Shown: positions 26,101-34,647 of the stretch, in pieces
Numbering within the stretch: position 1 is the stretch's first letter
Layout of the letters: every line of letters starts with the position of its first letter
DNA from: Oscillatoria acuminata PCC 6304
GTDB taxonomy: Bacteria > Cyanobacteriota > Cyanobacteriia > Cyanobacteriales > Laspinemataceae
DNA: 50,699 nt
Assembly (NCBI RefSeq): GCF_000317105.1
Contig: NC_019694.1
Span: 1-50,699, forward strand
Direction of reading: 5' to 3'
Position numbers and translations under genes: made by a program
The notes under the pieces: model-generated
Told to the model about the DNA's origin: nothing
Seen by the model: only the letters and a program-made list of their open reading frames with translations
The model's database searches: none

Positions 26101-29100
26101 GGATTGTTGTTGGAGACGATGGTTCTTTTGTCATGTTGCCTCCGGGAGCATTGGAGCAAGACAGTTCCGTCAGTTTGACTCCTCTAGGCAAAGAAGATTT
26201 GTCGTTAGAATTTCCCGATGCCTTGGACTTTGCCGGAGCCTTCGAGTTGGATTTAGGATCCGATCGCTTAAATCTTCCCGCTCAACTTGCCATCAGAGCA
26301 CCAGAGAACATGGAACCGGGAACGGAAGTATTGTTTGCCCGCAAAGGGTCTCTACCGGATGAAAATAACAATTGGACCGATACTTGGCTGATTGAGGAAT
26401 CGGGGGTGGTGGGAGCCGATGGTTTGATTCACACCAATTCACCGCCGTTTGGGGGGATTTTGGACAGCGGCACCTATGCTTTGCTGGCCACAACTACCCT
26501 GGGATTTTCACCGTACAATTTAGCCCTGAGTTTTGCTCCGGGAACCGCACAATATGGAAGCGCGGGAATCACATTGGGTTCTAGCTCTGCCGGGACGGTA
26601 CAATTAGGGACGAATTTCAGTCTGGCTAATAGCTTTTTATTTGCACGGACTGGTGTATTTGGGATTGCGGCAATAGGAGTGGCTAGTTTCTCCTTTTTCA
26701 CTGTGATGATGGCCTATTTGGCGAAGTATCTTCAAACCGCCGAGGTGACTGTGGGGGCAATTCCTGAGATTGGTTTGCCGATGGTAAATTCGGCCAACGT
26801 CGAGTTTAACCCAGAAGGAATTCCCACAGTGACAGCAACGATCGATGCACCGACGAGCAACTTGGTCGATCCCTTGGCACCGCCAGTGTTGCAGTCAGCC
26901 GAGTTGAAGTTTGACTCTGGAGAACCTTTGGTGTTCCTTGAAGGCAGCAATTTTGTCAATGATTTTAACGATCTGGGCAGTTCCCTGTCGGATTTACGGG
27001 TGGAATTCCGGGTGGGTACGCGCACATACGAAGCCACGGTGGTACCGGAATTTTCTCAGGAATTGGGAGAAAATCGATTTACCGTGGCGGTAGAAATACC
27101 AGAAACCATTGCCCTGGGAGAAGCAGAAATCGTGTTAATCCGACCGCAGAAACAGCGTTTGGGGACGAATGTAGACCAATATGAAATTGTGGAACTGGAA
27201 ACGGAGCGACCCATTCAACTGGCACCAGTCTGCCTCGAACATATCTTGGCAGCGCAAGAGTCTGGAGATAGCCTGTCGGTGTTGAATGTGAGTTCTACCG
27301 AATCGGTTATTTCTGAGTCAAACAGTTCCGATTTGTTGACGGCGAAAATTCCTGTAGGAACGCCAGAGTTGGTTGACAAGCCGGTTGAAGTGGCGGCAAC
27401 TCACAATGGGACGCGAGCTTATGTGCCTCTAGCTCAGTCGGGTCGGGTGGCGCTGGTAGATTTGATGACTCTACGACAGGTGGATACCAACCCGCTGACG
27501 ACCGCAGAGATAGATCCGATTGACCTCCCGGCATTAGCCGCTCCCGGGGCGATCGCGATCCACCCCACGGACAAATACGCTTATATTGCCGACTCGAACT
27601 CTGGGGCGGTGTATGTGTTGGATATCGATCCCCTTTCCGACGCTTACAACCAAGTTACTGAAACGATTTCCCTCGCTTCGGCCACTTCTGGAGTGGCAGG
27701 CATAGAACTGAGTCCCGACGGGCGCAAGCTGTTTGTGGCGGCTCCGGGTTTCCCCAATAGCCAGATTATCGTTATCAACACCGATCTGGCAGATCGCCCC
27801 AGTGACGAGAGCGCAAATACTCGGCGCTGGCACGAACCAATTGGCGAGATTTCTGTTCCCGCTTGGGTACAAGGGATAACCGTTGCCGAGAATTCGCAAC
27901 AAATCGCCTTTACCACTTTGACCGATCGCTATGGTTTTGGGGCGGTGGAAATTACCAACGACGATCCCTTGGGGTTTGCCATGAGTACACCAAAATATGC
28001 CTCTTTAGGTCTCGGTTCGTTTGCCGATTACTTTGATATTAATCGAGCGGTGGATGTGGAGGTGATGGCCAACGGGGACTATGCTTTTGTGGCGGCGATT
28101 AATAACAGCAGCCAAACCAATGTAGAAAGTATAGACGGACGGCGAGCGGGCAGTAATATTGGCATTATTAAAGATCCCTTTGGCCCCGAACCGACGTTGG
28201 TGGCGGCAACTCGTCCCATTCCCGGCGGTCTGACAACGGATTTGGAACTGTCGCAAGGCGATCGCTATTTATGGGCTTCTTATCCGGGCTTGAAATTAGA
28301 CTCCACGGAACAGGGTGCCTTGTTGGGCTTCAACGTCGAAGAAATCTTGAAGGCGGTAGAAAATCCGGGCAATTTCTTCCTGGATAGCAAGCAGCGGGGT
28401 CAAGGCAGTTATGCCTTTGATGCCAGCACTCAACGTCCGGCAACCGTGGCGGATCTTGGCAGCGTTCCCATCGATGATATTAACCCGGATATTAGTACGG
28501 CGGCAGACTATCAAATTATCGGCGGCGACTGGTGGGTTAATTTTGACTTTGGAGTTCCCGACGGCAGCCAAAAGATGCCGATCGCGATCGGGGGGACGCC
28601 TAATGGGTTGGCTCTAGCTTCAGCCGGGGCTAACTTTGTAGAGTTAGTCGGTCCGGGTGGGGATGAGACGGAGCTTAACCCCACTTTCCAGTGGCAGTTG
28701 CAGAGCAATAATGATGACCCGGACAGTATTTGCCATATAGACGCTCCCGAAGCGTCGGATATTGAGTCGGTGAAGCTGTTTGTCAGTACCTTCTCCTCCG
28801 GTCAAGGATTGTTGCCAGACGATGATTGGGAGGGATCGAAGTCATCAAAAGAGGGCGACTACAATCCCAATCGGATTTTAACTGCTACTTGGAATGATGG
28901 AGTTTGGAGTTGGAATGGTGGCAGTATCGCGGGGTCGAATACTCAGTTTACGCTCCCCGATGACCGGATGTTAACTGCCGGTCAAGAATATCATTGGGCA
29001 GTAGAAGTCACCACCAAAAACGGTTCGTCCCAAACTGTCACTGAGGATTTCCAAACTGCCTTGCCCGAACCCGCGACTGACAATACTTTTACCAGCGTGA

Positions 29101-31790
29101 CGATTTTAACTCCGGGGGTAGAAGTAGAACCAAGTGAATCGATCTCTGACAATATTGATGCGATCGCGCGTCAACTCCTTGACAGTGGAAGTTCGGTACT
29201 TCGCTATCAACCCACCACCAGTCAGTGGCAGTCGGTGACATATAATCCATCGGTGCGCGATTGGGTCGTCAACGACATTGAACCCGTTGTTGGTAAGCCC
29301 TTGGTGCTGTTAGCCGACTGGATTAATGGCACTGAACCCGTCAAATTACTCAACGGTGGATTTGCCGAAGCCGCCGCCGATGCCATGTTTGCTTCCTTGG
29401 TGCAACTCGACCAAACATATAACGGTACGGTTGGAGATGACAATGGTCTCTACGACCAAAATGGCAATTTAATTCGCACCCAAGGAGATATTTTCAATTC
29501 GCCATTACACTTTATTGGCATCGGTCAAGGTGCGGTGGTGAATACGGAAATTATCCAACGTTTAGGGACGTATTTCCCGAATGCGGGAGGAACCATCGCT
29601 GGTTTACCCGACATCCAAATGACTACAGTAGACCCTCACGATTATGATGAGAATTCTCCATCAGTTTTTCAGAATATTTTCGACCCTGAAATAGTCGTTT
29701 GGGACAACGTGACTTATGCGGATAATTACTATCAAACCAACGGAACGGGCAATACCCTGAATGGTCAAGAATTATCCGGGGACCGTTGGAGTGCAGACTG
29801 GAATGTCAATATTGGAGAGTGGAACGAGTTCGACAAAAACACATCTGATGGAGAACCCCATCTAAAGGCAGCAGCATGGTATGCCGGAACTGCCGACCTC
29901 AGTCCGAGTCAAACTCCTGATGAAAACGGACAAACAATTTATCGTCGTTTTGGCGATTTTACCAGTTTTCCTTTTAGTTCTTGGTATGTGCCCGACCACA
30001 CCAAAGCCAACTTTAAGCGCGACGACGGCACTGACTTTGACGCTCCTTGGGAAGGCATTGGTACGGGTTGGTTTAATTCGGCTCTAGGTGGAGGCAGTGA
30101 ATTGCGTCCTTATGATGTTAATGGCAGCAAAAAGAGCAAAGAAGAAATCCCCTTCGAGGAGTATTTGCAGTCAAATCGCTTGCCAGTAACTTTTGACAAT
30201 ACTTACACAAATGATTCTATTGGCACTCGGCTGCGGGGGGACTATGCAGTTCCAACTTTATTCAATGGTAATTTTGATGCCATTTCCTTCCAACGTAAAT
30301 CTCAAAATATCCCGGGCTGGAATAATGCGACCCAAGCCTCTTTGTATCAATGGCATCAAATCCCAAGTTTGATTAACAGGGGATACCTAGACAGCATTGG
30401 ATACGATGAAAATCAACCTAACTATACCCTAGTCATGGGGAAACAAGGAATCGATCGGATTGTTCATAATCCTTTTGTTGTCCCTGACTGGGGAGATTTA
30501 CGCTTTAATCTCCATGCTCCATATAAAAACAGTGGAAAGCTTAAAGTCTGGTTAGAAACCCCCCCGACTAATCCACAAATGATTCAGTGGGACACTCACT
30601 TGCTCAAAGAAATCGATCTAGCACAAACCGCAGAGGGTAAACTACATACATACCAAAGTGATATTGATAAAATCGGATTTGCTAGAAACGGTTTTGAAAC
30701 TTTCCATGTAGAAAGTCAACTCTTAAACAAGTTTAGAGGTCAAATAGCCAGATTAAGATTTGAAGTCGAAGGAAACACTCAAGTTTTCCTAGATGATGTC
30801 TTTTTCAAAAGTATTCATCTCCAATTTGGCAACCCCTCTGAAGCTCGGTACGACTCCAGGCAGCCCAATCAAAATCCTTACCGCGAAAACTTGCTCCTGG
30901 AAAAACCTCAGTATGCAGTTTCTTACAATCGCACCACCAAAATCCCTAACTGGGTCAGTTGGCAGGTCAATAAATCTTGGATGGGCGGACAACGATCGGC
31001 TGGTGATTTTGTAGTCGATCCGACATTACCGAATGGCTGGCCTCAAATTAGCGGCAGCAATTATGTAAATAATCAAGGACGTAGCTATGGTTTTAATAAA
31101 GGGCATACAATTCCTTCAAGAGATCGGACAAGAGATGACAAAGACAACATAGCTACTTTTTTAGGAACCAACTTAATTCCGCAAAACGTAGATAATAATG
31201 CCTTTTTTGGCGATGGGAATAATCCCGCCGAAGGATCTGCTTGGCATAATATTGAACAGTTAGTCACAAAACTCGCCGAAAATGATAAAGAACTTTATGT
31301 TATTGCCGGTAACTATGGGACTAACTGGGAACCACAAAAAAAGAGTAATGCTCTACCAAACGATTCTAGGTATCAAGGATTAACAAATTCTCAGGCTTTT
31401 CAGCAACAAGGAATTCACATTCCTACTTGGACGTGGAAAACAATGTTGGTCTTAGAGCCTTCGGCTCCAGGAGTCTTAGATGTTACAAAAGATTCTCGAG
31501 TTTATACTTTTCTCACTCCCAACAGAGCCGAACCATCCGCCCAAGACTGGATTGATGCCGGACAAGAAGGAATAGAACACCCATTCTCTGAAATTGCAAC
31601 GAAGTTACAACTCAACCGATTTGTCGAGCCAATAAAAAATGTAACTGAATGGCGAGATCCTCAAACTTGGCTGGTGACTATTGAGGAACTTCAAAATTTA
31701 CTTCAGGGTAAAAACATTAACTTTTTCTCAAATGTTCCCAAAGAGATTATGGATGTTATCAAGCAACAGATATATTTTCCATCTCTATAA
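23163..31790 (+). CDS. giant modular protein with C-terminal NUC1 nuclease (polymorphic-toxin-like)
   Basis: 2875 aa. Approximate order: PPC-like beta domain (1-105); DUF4114 (112-299); 11 copies of an 8-residue Pro-Val repeat (about 332-419); DUF4114 again (549-759); Ig-like and Big_2-like domains (770-966); ZU5-like beta region (975-1115); a hydrophobic, possibly membrane, segment (about 1163-1189); IPT/TIG-like domain (1240-1330); YncE-like beta-propeller (about 1393-1845); FN3-like domain (1827-1973); alpha/beta-hydrolase-like domain (1977-2363) with GIGQG, so Gly2121 replaces the nucleophilic Ser; a beta-jelly-roll-like part (2366-2553); and a DNA/RNA non-specific endonuclease (2573-2875) with NKGH (His2648) and the metal-site Asn region PQNVDNN. 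There is no signal peptide. A long exoprotein with a nuclease tip and displaced tip copies downstream fits a polymorphic toxin; the export route is unknown. Confidence 0.85.
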   Translation: MPFEVGELNEWYVNIDRVGPGSRLDLYEFSRAGEGSFNISVQPLQAPVSVELLDNFGNVLSAVNASELDGGELFFEHLNQGDYRLKISSIDGDTSYRVSISPDGEGDPITNWGITEGFFVADATGEVGIDYLLDGGSYQGELAIFSLKGMEDLSLGSSEFITEAASRALSNSTLGHVAIADSSEGAKFSSWNNSGEYLGPETFSMSPGDVFAVMLVPNGKVQEVYDNPTIGGDKRPLFSLATANPSDAFHVGQISDVTGSGSAFVMEDLRVDTGSDRDYNDIIWQFSGAVGLALPVEELIAPEKDWRSSEVGQELLNAIASVPLVDSEPPEEPVVPEAPKPVVPEAPKPVVPEAPEPVVASAPEPVVASAPEPVVASAPEPVVPSAPEPVVASAPEPVVPSAPEPVVPEAPEPVVPEAEEPVLDSNEQSNEPVTEVAPPVENEATSHESQDDGANSHQENLAAESENSSPDLTDTETDTEIDPPTVPEVTEDPTSGESAPTALAPATADDISVLPVEPLPGNPEQFEQGIGSEIIPTSESNPATAVVRTPKEFTSGVFTVGETGEVGIDFLFDGGKYQAEVAIFSLEGLDEFELGSPEFIEEAARRALSDSPKGHVAISDRAEGALYSGLLGESKSWNEGEYESKTFAMNPSERFGIMLVPNGTVAEVAENPTLAGAKRPLFSMATDDPDDGFHGQQLADVTGDGVLFAWEDLRLESWSDRDYNDILFSIKGATGSATDFDAAGDPEKDWRDTDLGREIIQSVLFPVETETDPPILTVEAIEAGISGQVEDKSEISSLRVGFDATPTSEFVSVTDFLAEDGSFTLDGATLEEILGTSLDQSSHVLYLEATDIHGNIGVTAIRTGVGSAPTNETELNLAVGSVYGLDPYPDGIALPAGGQRQLSLRLNGWPDAGDVSAADSGTRYFVSHPDIVQVTADGMVTALKEGVTTVKIFYGATSVEIPVGIEAPEIGPAVVGEDGGIVVGDDGSFVMLPPGALEQDSSVSLTPLGKEDLSLEFPDALDFAGAFELDLGSDRLNLPAQLAIRAPENMEPGTEVLFARKGSLPDENNNWTDTWLIEESGVVGADGLIHTNSPPFGGILDSGTYALLATTTLGFSPYNLALSFAPGTAQYGSAGITLGSSSAGTVQLGTNFSLANSFLFARTGVFGIAAIGVASFSFFTVMMAYLAKYLQTAEVTVGAIPEIGLPMVNSANVEFNPEGIPTVTATIDAPTSNLVDPLAPPVLQSAELKFDSGEPLVFLEGSNFVNDFNDLGSSLSDLRVEFRVGTRTYEATVVPEFSQELGENRFTVAVEIPETIALGEAEIVLIRPQKQRLGTNVDQYEIVELETERPIQLAPVCLEHILAAQESGDSLSVLNVSSTESVISESNSSDLLTAKIPVGTPELVDKPVEVAATHNGTRAYVPLAQSGRVALVDLMTLRQVDTNPLTTAEIDPIDLPALAAPGAIAIHPTDKYAYIADSNSGAVYVLDIDPLSDAYNQVTETISLASATSGVAGIELSPDGRKLFVAAPGFPNSQIIVINTDLADRPSDESANTRRWHEPIGEISVPAWVQGITVAENSQQIAFTTLTDRYGFGAVEITNDDPLGFAMSTPKYASLGLGSFADYFDINRAVDVEVMANGDYAFVAAINNSSQTNVESIDGRRAGSNIGIIKDPFGPEPTLVAATRPIPGGLTTDLELSQGDRYLWASYPGLKLDSTEQGALLGFNVEEILKAVENPGNFFLDSKQRGQGSYAFDASTQRPATVADLGSVPIDDINPDISTAADYQIIGGDWWVNFDFGVPDGSQKMPIAIGGTPNGLALASAGANFVELVGPGGDETELNPTFQWQLQSNNDDPDSICHIDAPEASDIESVKLFVSTFSSGQGLLPDDDWEGSKSSKEGDYNPNRILTATWNDGVWSWNGGSIAGSNTQFTLPDDRMLTAGQEYHWAVEVTTKNGSSQTVTEDFQTALPEPATDNTFTSVTILTPGVEVEPSESISDNIDAIARQLLDSGSSVLRYQPTTSQWQSVTYNPSVRDWVVNDIEPVVGKPLVLLADWINGTEPVKLLNGGFAEAAADAMFASLVQLDQTYNGTVGDDNGLYDQNGNLIRTQGDIFNSPLHFIGIGQGAVVNTEIIQRLGTYFPNAGGTIAGLPDIQMTTVDPHDYDENSPSVFQNIFDPEIVVWDNVTYADNYYQTNGTGNTLNGQELSGDRWSADWNVNIGEWNEFDKNTSDGEPHLKAAAWYAGTADLSPSQTPDENGQTIYRRFGDFTSFPFSSWYVPDHTKANFKRDDGTDFDAPWEGIGTGWFNSALGGGSELRPYDVNGSKKSKEEIPFEEYLQSNRLPVTFDNTYTNDSIGTRLRGDYAVPTLFNGNFDAISFQRKSQNIPGWNNATQASLYQWHQIPSLINRGYLDSIGYDENQPNYTLVMGKQGIDRIVHNPFVVPDWGDLRFNLHAPYKNSGKLKVWLETPPTNPQMIQWDTHLLKEIDLAQTAEGKLHTYQSDIDKIGFARNGFETFHVESQLLNKFRGQIARLRFEVEGNTQVFLDDVFFKSIHLQFGNPSEARYDSRQPNQNPYRENLLLEKPQYAVSYNRTTKIPNWVSWQVNKSWMGGQRSAGDFVVDPTLPNGWPQISGSNYVNNQGRSYGFNKGHTIPSRDRTRDDKDNIATFLGTNLIPQNVDNNAFFGDGNNPAEGSAWHNIEQLVTKLAENDKELYVIAGNYGTNWEPQKKSNALPNDSRYQGLTNSQAFQQQGIHIPTWTWKTMLVLEPSAPGVLDVTKDSRVYTFLTPNRAEPSAQDWIDAGQEGIEHPFSEIATKLQLNRFVEPIKNVTEWRDPQTWLVTIEELQNLLQGKNINFFSNVPKEIMDVIKQQIYFPSL
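24156..24420 (+). repeat. 11 tandem 24-bp repeats coding a Pro-Val linker
   Basis: Units of the type gaacccgttgtagcgtcag+ccccg code EPVVASAP, EPVVPSAP or EPVVPEAP. Two variant classes are interleaved (PEAP at both ends, A/PSAP in the middle), which points to expansion by slippage or unequal crossing over. Confidence 0.9.
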
Positions 31791-31860
31791 TTAATTGCTA
31801 TCGATTTTCGATTTTCGTTCAAAGATGGTAGATGCTAGATATACCGCATTGTAAAAAATC

Positions 31861-31894
31861 CTCCGTTCCGGTTATGACCAGATCCGGAACGGAG
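31861..31894. terminator. palindromic bidirectional terminator, toxin/PRP pair 1
   Basis: Perfect 11-bp arms CTCCGTTCCGG and CCGGAACGGAG with a 12-nt loop, midway between the convergent nuclease and pentapeptide-repeat genes. Confidence 0.7.
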
Positions 31895-31989
31895 CGCACA
31901 ATATTGAAAAAAGTGTAACTTTCTCTCGTTTCTAAACCATAACAATACAATGTAACCATCTACCGGATTAAACGGATATGCACGCTTGC

Positions 31990-32949
31990 CTAATAATCGT
32001 CGTTCCACGGATATGAACTGGGACCAACAACCAATGTTCCATTGGGTACAATAGTCCGGTGAAAAAAACAGTGTTTTGTAAACAGAATTTCGGCTCCAAG
32101 TAAGTTAGCTTCAGTGAAGTCAGTTCCCATCATTTCACCTTCCGGTTGAAAGCTGCTGTTCCTCAAGTCTGCATAGCTAAAATCAGCTCCGTCCAAATTA
32201 ACAAGATATAAATTAGCACCACTTAAATCAGCCCCTCTAAAGCTAACTCTCCTTAAATAGGAATCTTCCAAATTAGCCCCGCTCAAGTTAGCATAGTCTA
32301 AATGAGCATCAGGCATCGCGACATTACGCAAATCGATGCCTCTCAGGTCAGCCCGGTGTAAAATAATTCCCTCAAATTTTCTTTCCCCGGCTGCATATCG
32401 CCGCAGAAATTCTTGGGGAGAGACCACTCTATTCGGGTCGTTGTACAAAGTCCCATCTGGCATAATCGTTTGACAAAATATTGCCGACTCTGTGCTGACA
32501 TTCTGCCAAGTAGCCCCCGATAAGTTCGCCTCGCTTAACTTAGCTTGATTCAGAGTAACATCGGTCAAATTTGCTCCGGCTAAGTTGGCACCAGTCAGAT
32601 TAGCATAGTTTAAATTAGCACCGGTTAAATTCGCATTTTCTAGATTAGCGTTGACCAAGTAAGCACTGCTCAAATGGGCATTCTCCAGATTAGCGTTCTT
32701 CAAAGAAGCCTGAGTTAAGTCGGTGTGACCAAAACTAGCACATTGCAGATTAGCCGAGTTGAAGTTGATGCCCAATAAGTAACGATCGTGCAAATTGATT
32801 CCTGTCAAATTCATCCCGCTAAAATCTCTTTCACCGGCCTGATATTTTTTCAGCAGATCTGGATAGTCGATCTCGCCTTCATAGAGGGACTCTAACATTT
32901 CATTTTCATCGGATTCTTCAAATTCGTCCAAGAAGTTTTCGGGTTCCAT
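31990..32949 (-). CDS. pentapeptide-repeat protein A (candidate immunity/DNA-mimic protein)
   Basis: 319 aa from ATG 32949; a TTG two codons upstream is the alternative. An acidic N-terminal head (ENFLDEFEESDENEMLESLY) precedes two blocks of A(D/N)Lxx pentapeptide repeats (about 45-155 and 205-290), separated by a segment with CQTIMPDGTLYNDPNRVVSP. Such repeats build a right-handed square beta-helix; in MfpA/Qnr proteins it imitates DNA and binds gyrase. The gene faces the nuclease end of the giant protein. It is nearly identical to protein B at 33630-34559. The role as nuclease immunity is inference from position, acidity and fold; pentapeptide proteins are common in cyanobacteria. Confidence 0.85.
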   Translation of the reverse strand: MEPENFLDEFEESDENEMLESLYEGEIDYPDLLKKYQAGERDFSGMNLTGINLHDRYLLGINFNSANLQCASFGHTDLTQASLKNANLENAHLSSAYLVNANLENANLTGANLNYANLTGANLAGANLTDVTLNQAKLSEANLSGATWQNVSTESAIFCQTIMPDGTLYNDPNRVVSPQEFLRRYAAGERKFEGIILHRADLRGIDLRNVAMPDAHLDYANLSGANLEDSYLRRVSFRGADLSGANLYLVNLDGADFSYADLRNSSFQPEGEMMGTDFTEANLLGAEILFTKHCFFHRTIVPNGTLVVGPSSYPWNDDY

Positions 32950-33081
32950 AGCCAATAGTGAAATGATTAAATTAACAATTGATGAGAATCCAACCGGGAA
33001 TAAATTCCGATTTCGATCGCCTTCTCAATGTTAAGAGGGCGATGGACTCTCTCATTTATTTATAATACACCTTTGACTTCA

Positions 33082-33454
33082 GATTCCGCCTTGGACGTGG
33101 AAAACAATTTTAGTCTTAGAGCCGAAAGATCCAGGAGTATTAGATGTTACCAAAGATTCTCGAGTTTATACTTTTCTCACCCCCAACAGAGCCGAACCAT
33201 CCGCCCAAGACTGGACTGATGCCGGACAAGAAGGAATAGAACACCCATTCTCTGAAATTGCAACGAAGTTGCAACTCAACCGATTTGTCGAGCCAATAAA
33301 AAATGTAACTGAATGGCGAGACCCCCAAACTTGGCTGGTGACTATTGAGGAACTTCAAAACTTACTTCAGGGAAAAAATATCAATCTTTTCTCCAATGTT
33401 ACCCAAGAGATTATGGATGTTATCAAACAACAGATATATTTTCCATCTTCGTAA
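33082..33454 (+). pseudogene. orphan nuclease tail (C-terminal fragment of the giant protein)
   Basis: An open frame without start codon reads PPWTWKTILVLEPKDPGVLD through to IMDVIKQQIYFPSS. It is about 90% identical to residues ~2755-2875 of the giant protein. It lacks the catalytic His segment, so it cannot be a nuclease alone. In-frame sequence begins after a TGA near 33072. Together with the following minus-strand gene it is a tandem duplicate of the tail-plus-PRP unit at 31430-32990. Confidence 0.8.
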
Positions 33455-33514
33455 TTGCTTGCTATCGATGTTTCGGGAAAAAAAGTCGGCGATACCTCGG
33501 GCATTGTAAAAAAT

Positions 33515-33550
33515 CCTTCGTTCCGGTTATGACCAGGGAACGGAGCGCAC
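33515..33550. terminator. degenerate copy of the palindromic terminator, pair 2
   Basis: CTTCGTTCC pairs with GGAACGGAG with one mismatch. It is homologous to the hairpin at 31861-31894 but with a shortened right arm. Confidence 0.5.
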
Positions 33551-33629
33551 AATCTTGAAAAAAAGTGGAGTTCTCTCTCGTTTCTAAAGAAGAACAACAC
33601 AATGTAACCATCTACCGCTTTGGATTAAA

Positions 33630-34559
33630 CTAATATGAAACCAACTTTCCATTGGGTACAATAGTCCGGCACAACCAACAGTGTTTTGTAAACCGAATTT
33701 CGGCTCCAAGTAAGTTAGCTTCAGTGAAGTCAGTTCCCATCATTTCATCTTCCGGTTGAAACCTGCTGTTCCTCAAGTCTGCATAGCTAAAATCAGCTCC
33801 GTCCAAATTAACAAGATATAAATTAGCACCACTTAAATCAGCCCCTCTAAAGCTAACTCTCCTTAAATAGGAATCTTCCAAATTAGCCCCGCTCAAGTTA
33901 GCATAGTCTAAATGAGCATCAGGCATCGCGACATTACGCAAATCGATGCCTCTCAGGTCAGCCCGGTGTAAAATAATTCCCTCAAATTTTCTTTCCCCGG
34001 CTGCATATCGCCGCAGAAATTCTTGGGGAGAGACCACTCTATTCGGGTCGTTGTACAAAGTCCCATCTGGCATAATCGTTTGACAAAATATTGCCGACTC
34101 TGTGCTGACATTCTGCCAAGTAGCCCCCGATAAGTTCGTCTCGCTTAACTTAGCTTTATTCAGAGTAACATCGGTCAAATTTGCTCCAGCTAAGTTGGCA
34201 CCAGTCAGATTAGAAAACTCTAGGTCAGCACCGGTTAAATTCGCATTTTCTAGATTAGCGTTGACCAAGCAAGCACGATAAAAATGACCATTCTCTAGAT
34301 TAGCATTTCTAAAAGAAGCTTGACTTAAGTCAGTCCGATAAAAACTAGCACATTGCAGATTAGCAGAGTTTAATTTGATGCCCAATAAGTAACGATCTGA
34401 CAAATTGATTCCTGTCAAATTCATCCCGCTAAAATCCCTTTCACCGGCCTGATATCTTTTCAGCAGCTCTGGATAGTCAATTTCGCCTTCATAGAGGGAC
34501 TCTAACATTTCATTTTCATCGGATTCTTCAAATTCGTCCAAAAAGTTTTCGGGTTCCAT
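33630..34559 (-). CDS. pentapeptide-repeat protein B (paralogue of A)
   Basis: 309 aa from ATG 34559; an upstream in-frame extension (MTRRWRNLFPVSL) enters the shared leader and is not counted. The domain order is the same as protein A: acidic head, first repeat block, CQTIMPDGTLYND spacer, second block (GADLSGANLYLVNLDGADFS). Differences from A cluster in the first repeat block (FYRTDLSQASFRNANLENGH) and the C-terminal tail, which is 10 residues shorter. The second block is almost identical. Clustered divergence of this kind would fit specificity changes on one face of the beta-helix. It faces the orphan nuclease tail. Confidence 0.85.
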   Translation of the reverse strand: MEPENFLDEFEESDENEMLESLYEGEIDYPELLKRYQAGERDFSGMNLTGINLSDRYLLGIKLNSANLQCASFYRTDLSQASFRNANLENGHFYRACLVNANLENANLTGADLEFSNLTGANLAGANLTDVTLNKAKLSETNLSGATWQNVSTESAIFCQTIMPDGTLYNDPNRVVSPQEFLRRYAAGERKFEGIILHRADLRGIDLRNVAMPDAHLDYANLSGANLEDSYLRRVSFRGADLSGANLYLVNLDGADFSYADLRNSRFQPEDEMMGTDFTEANLLGAEIRFTKHCWLCRTIVPNGKLVSY

Positions 34560-34647
34560 AGCCAATAGTAAAATTATTAAATTAACAATTGATGAGAGGC
34601 TCACTGGGAATAAATTCCGCCAGCGCCTTGTCAATGTTCAAAAGACG

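Noticed and set aside
23163-31790. RTX/type I secretion signal in the giant protein
   Set aside because: No GGxGxD nonapeptide repeats are visible and the C-terminus is the nuclease, so the export route is left open.
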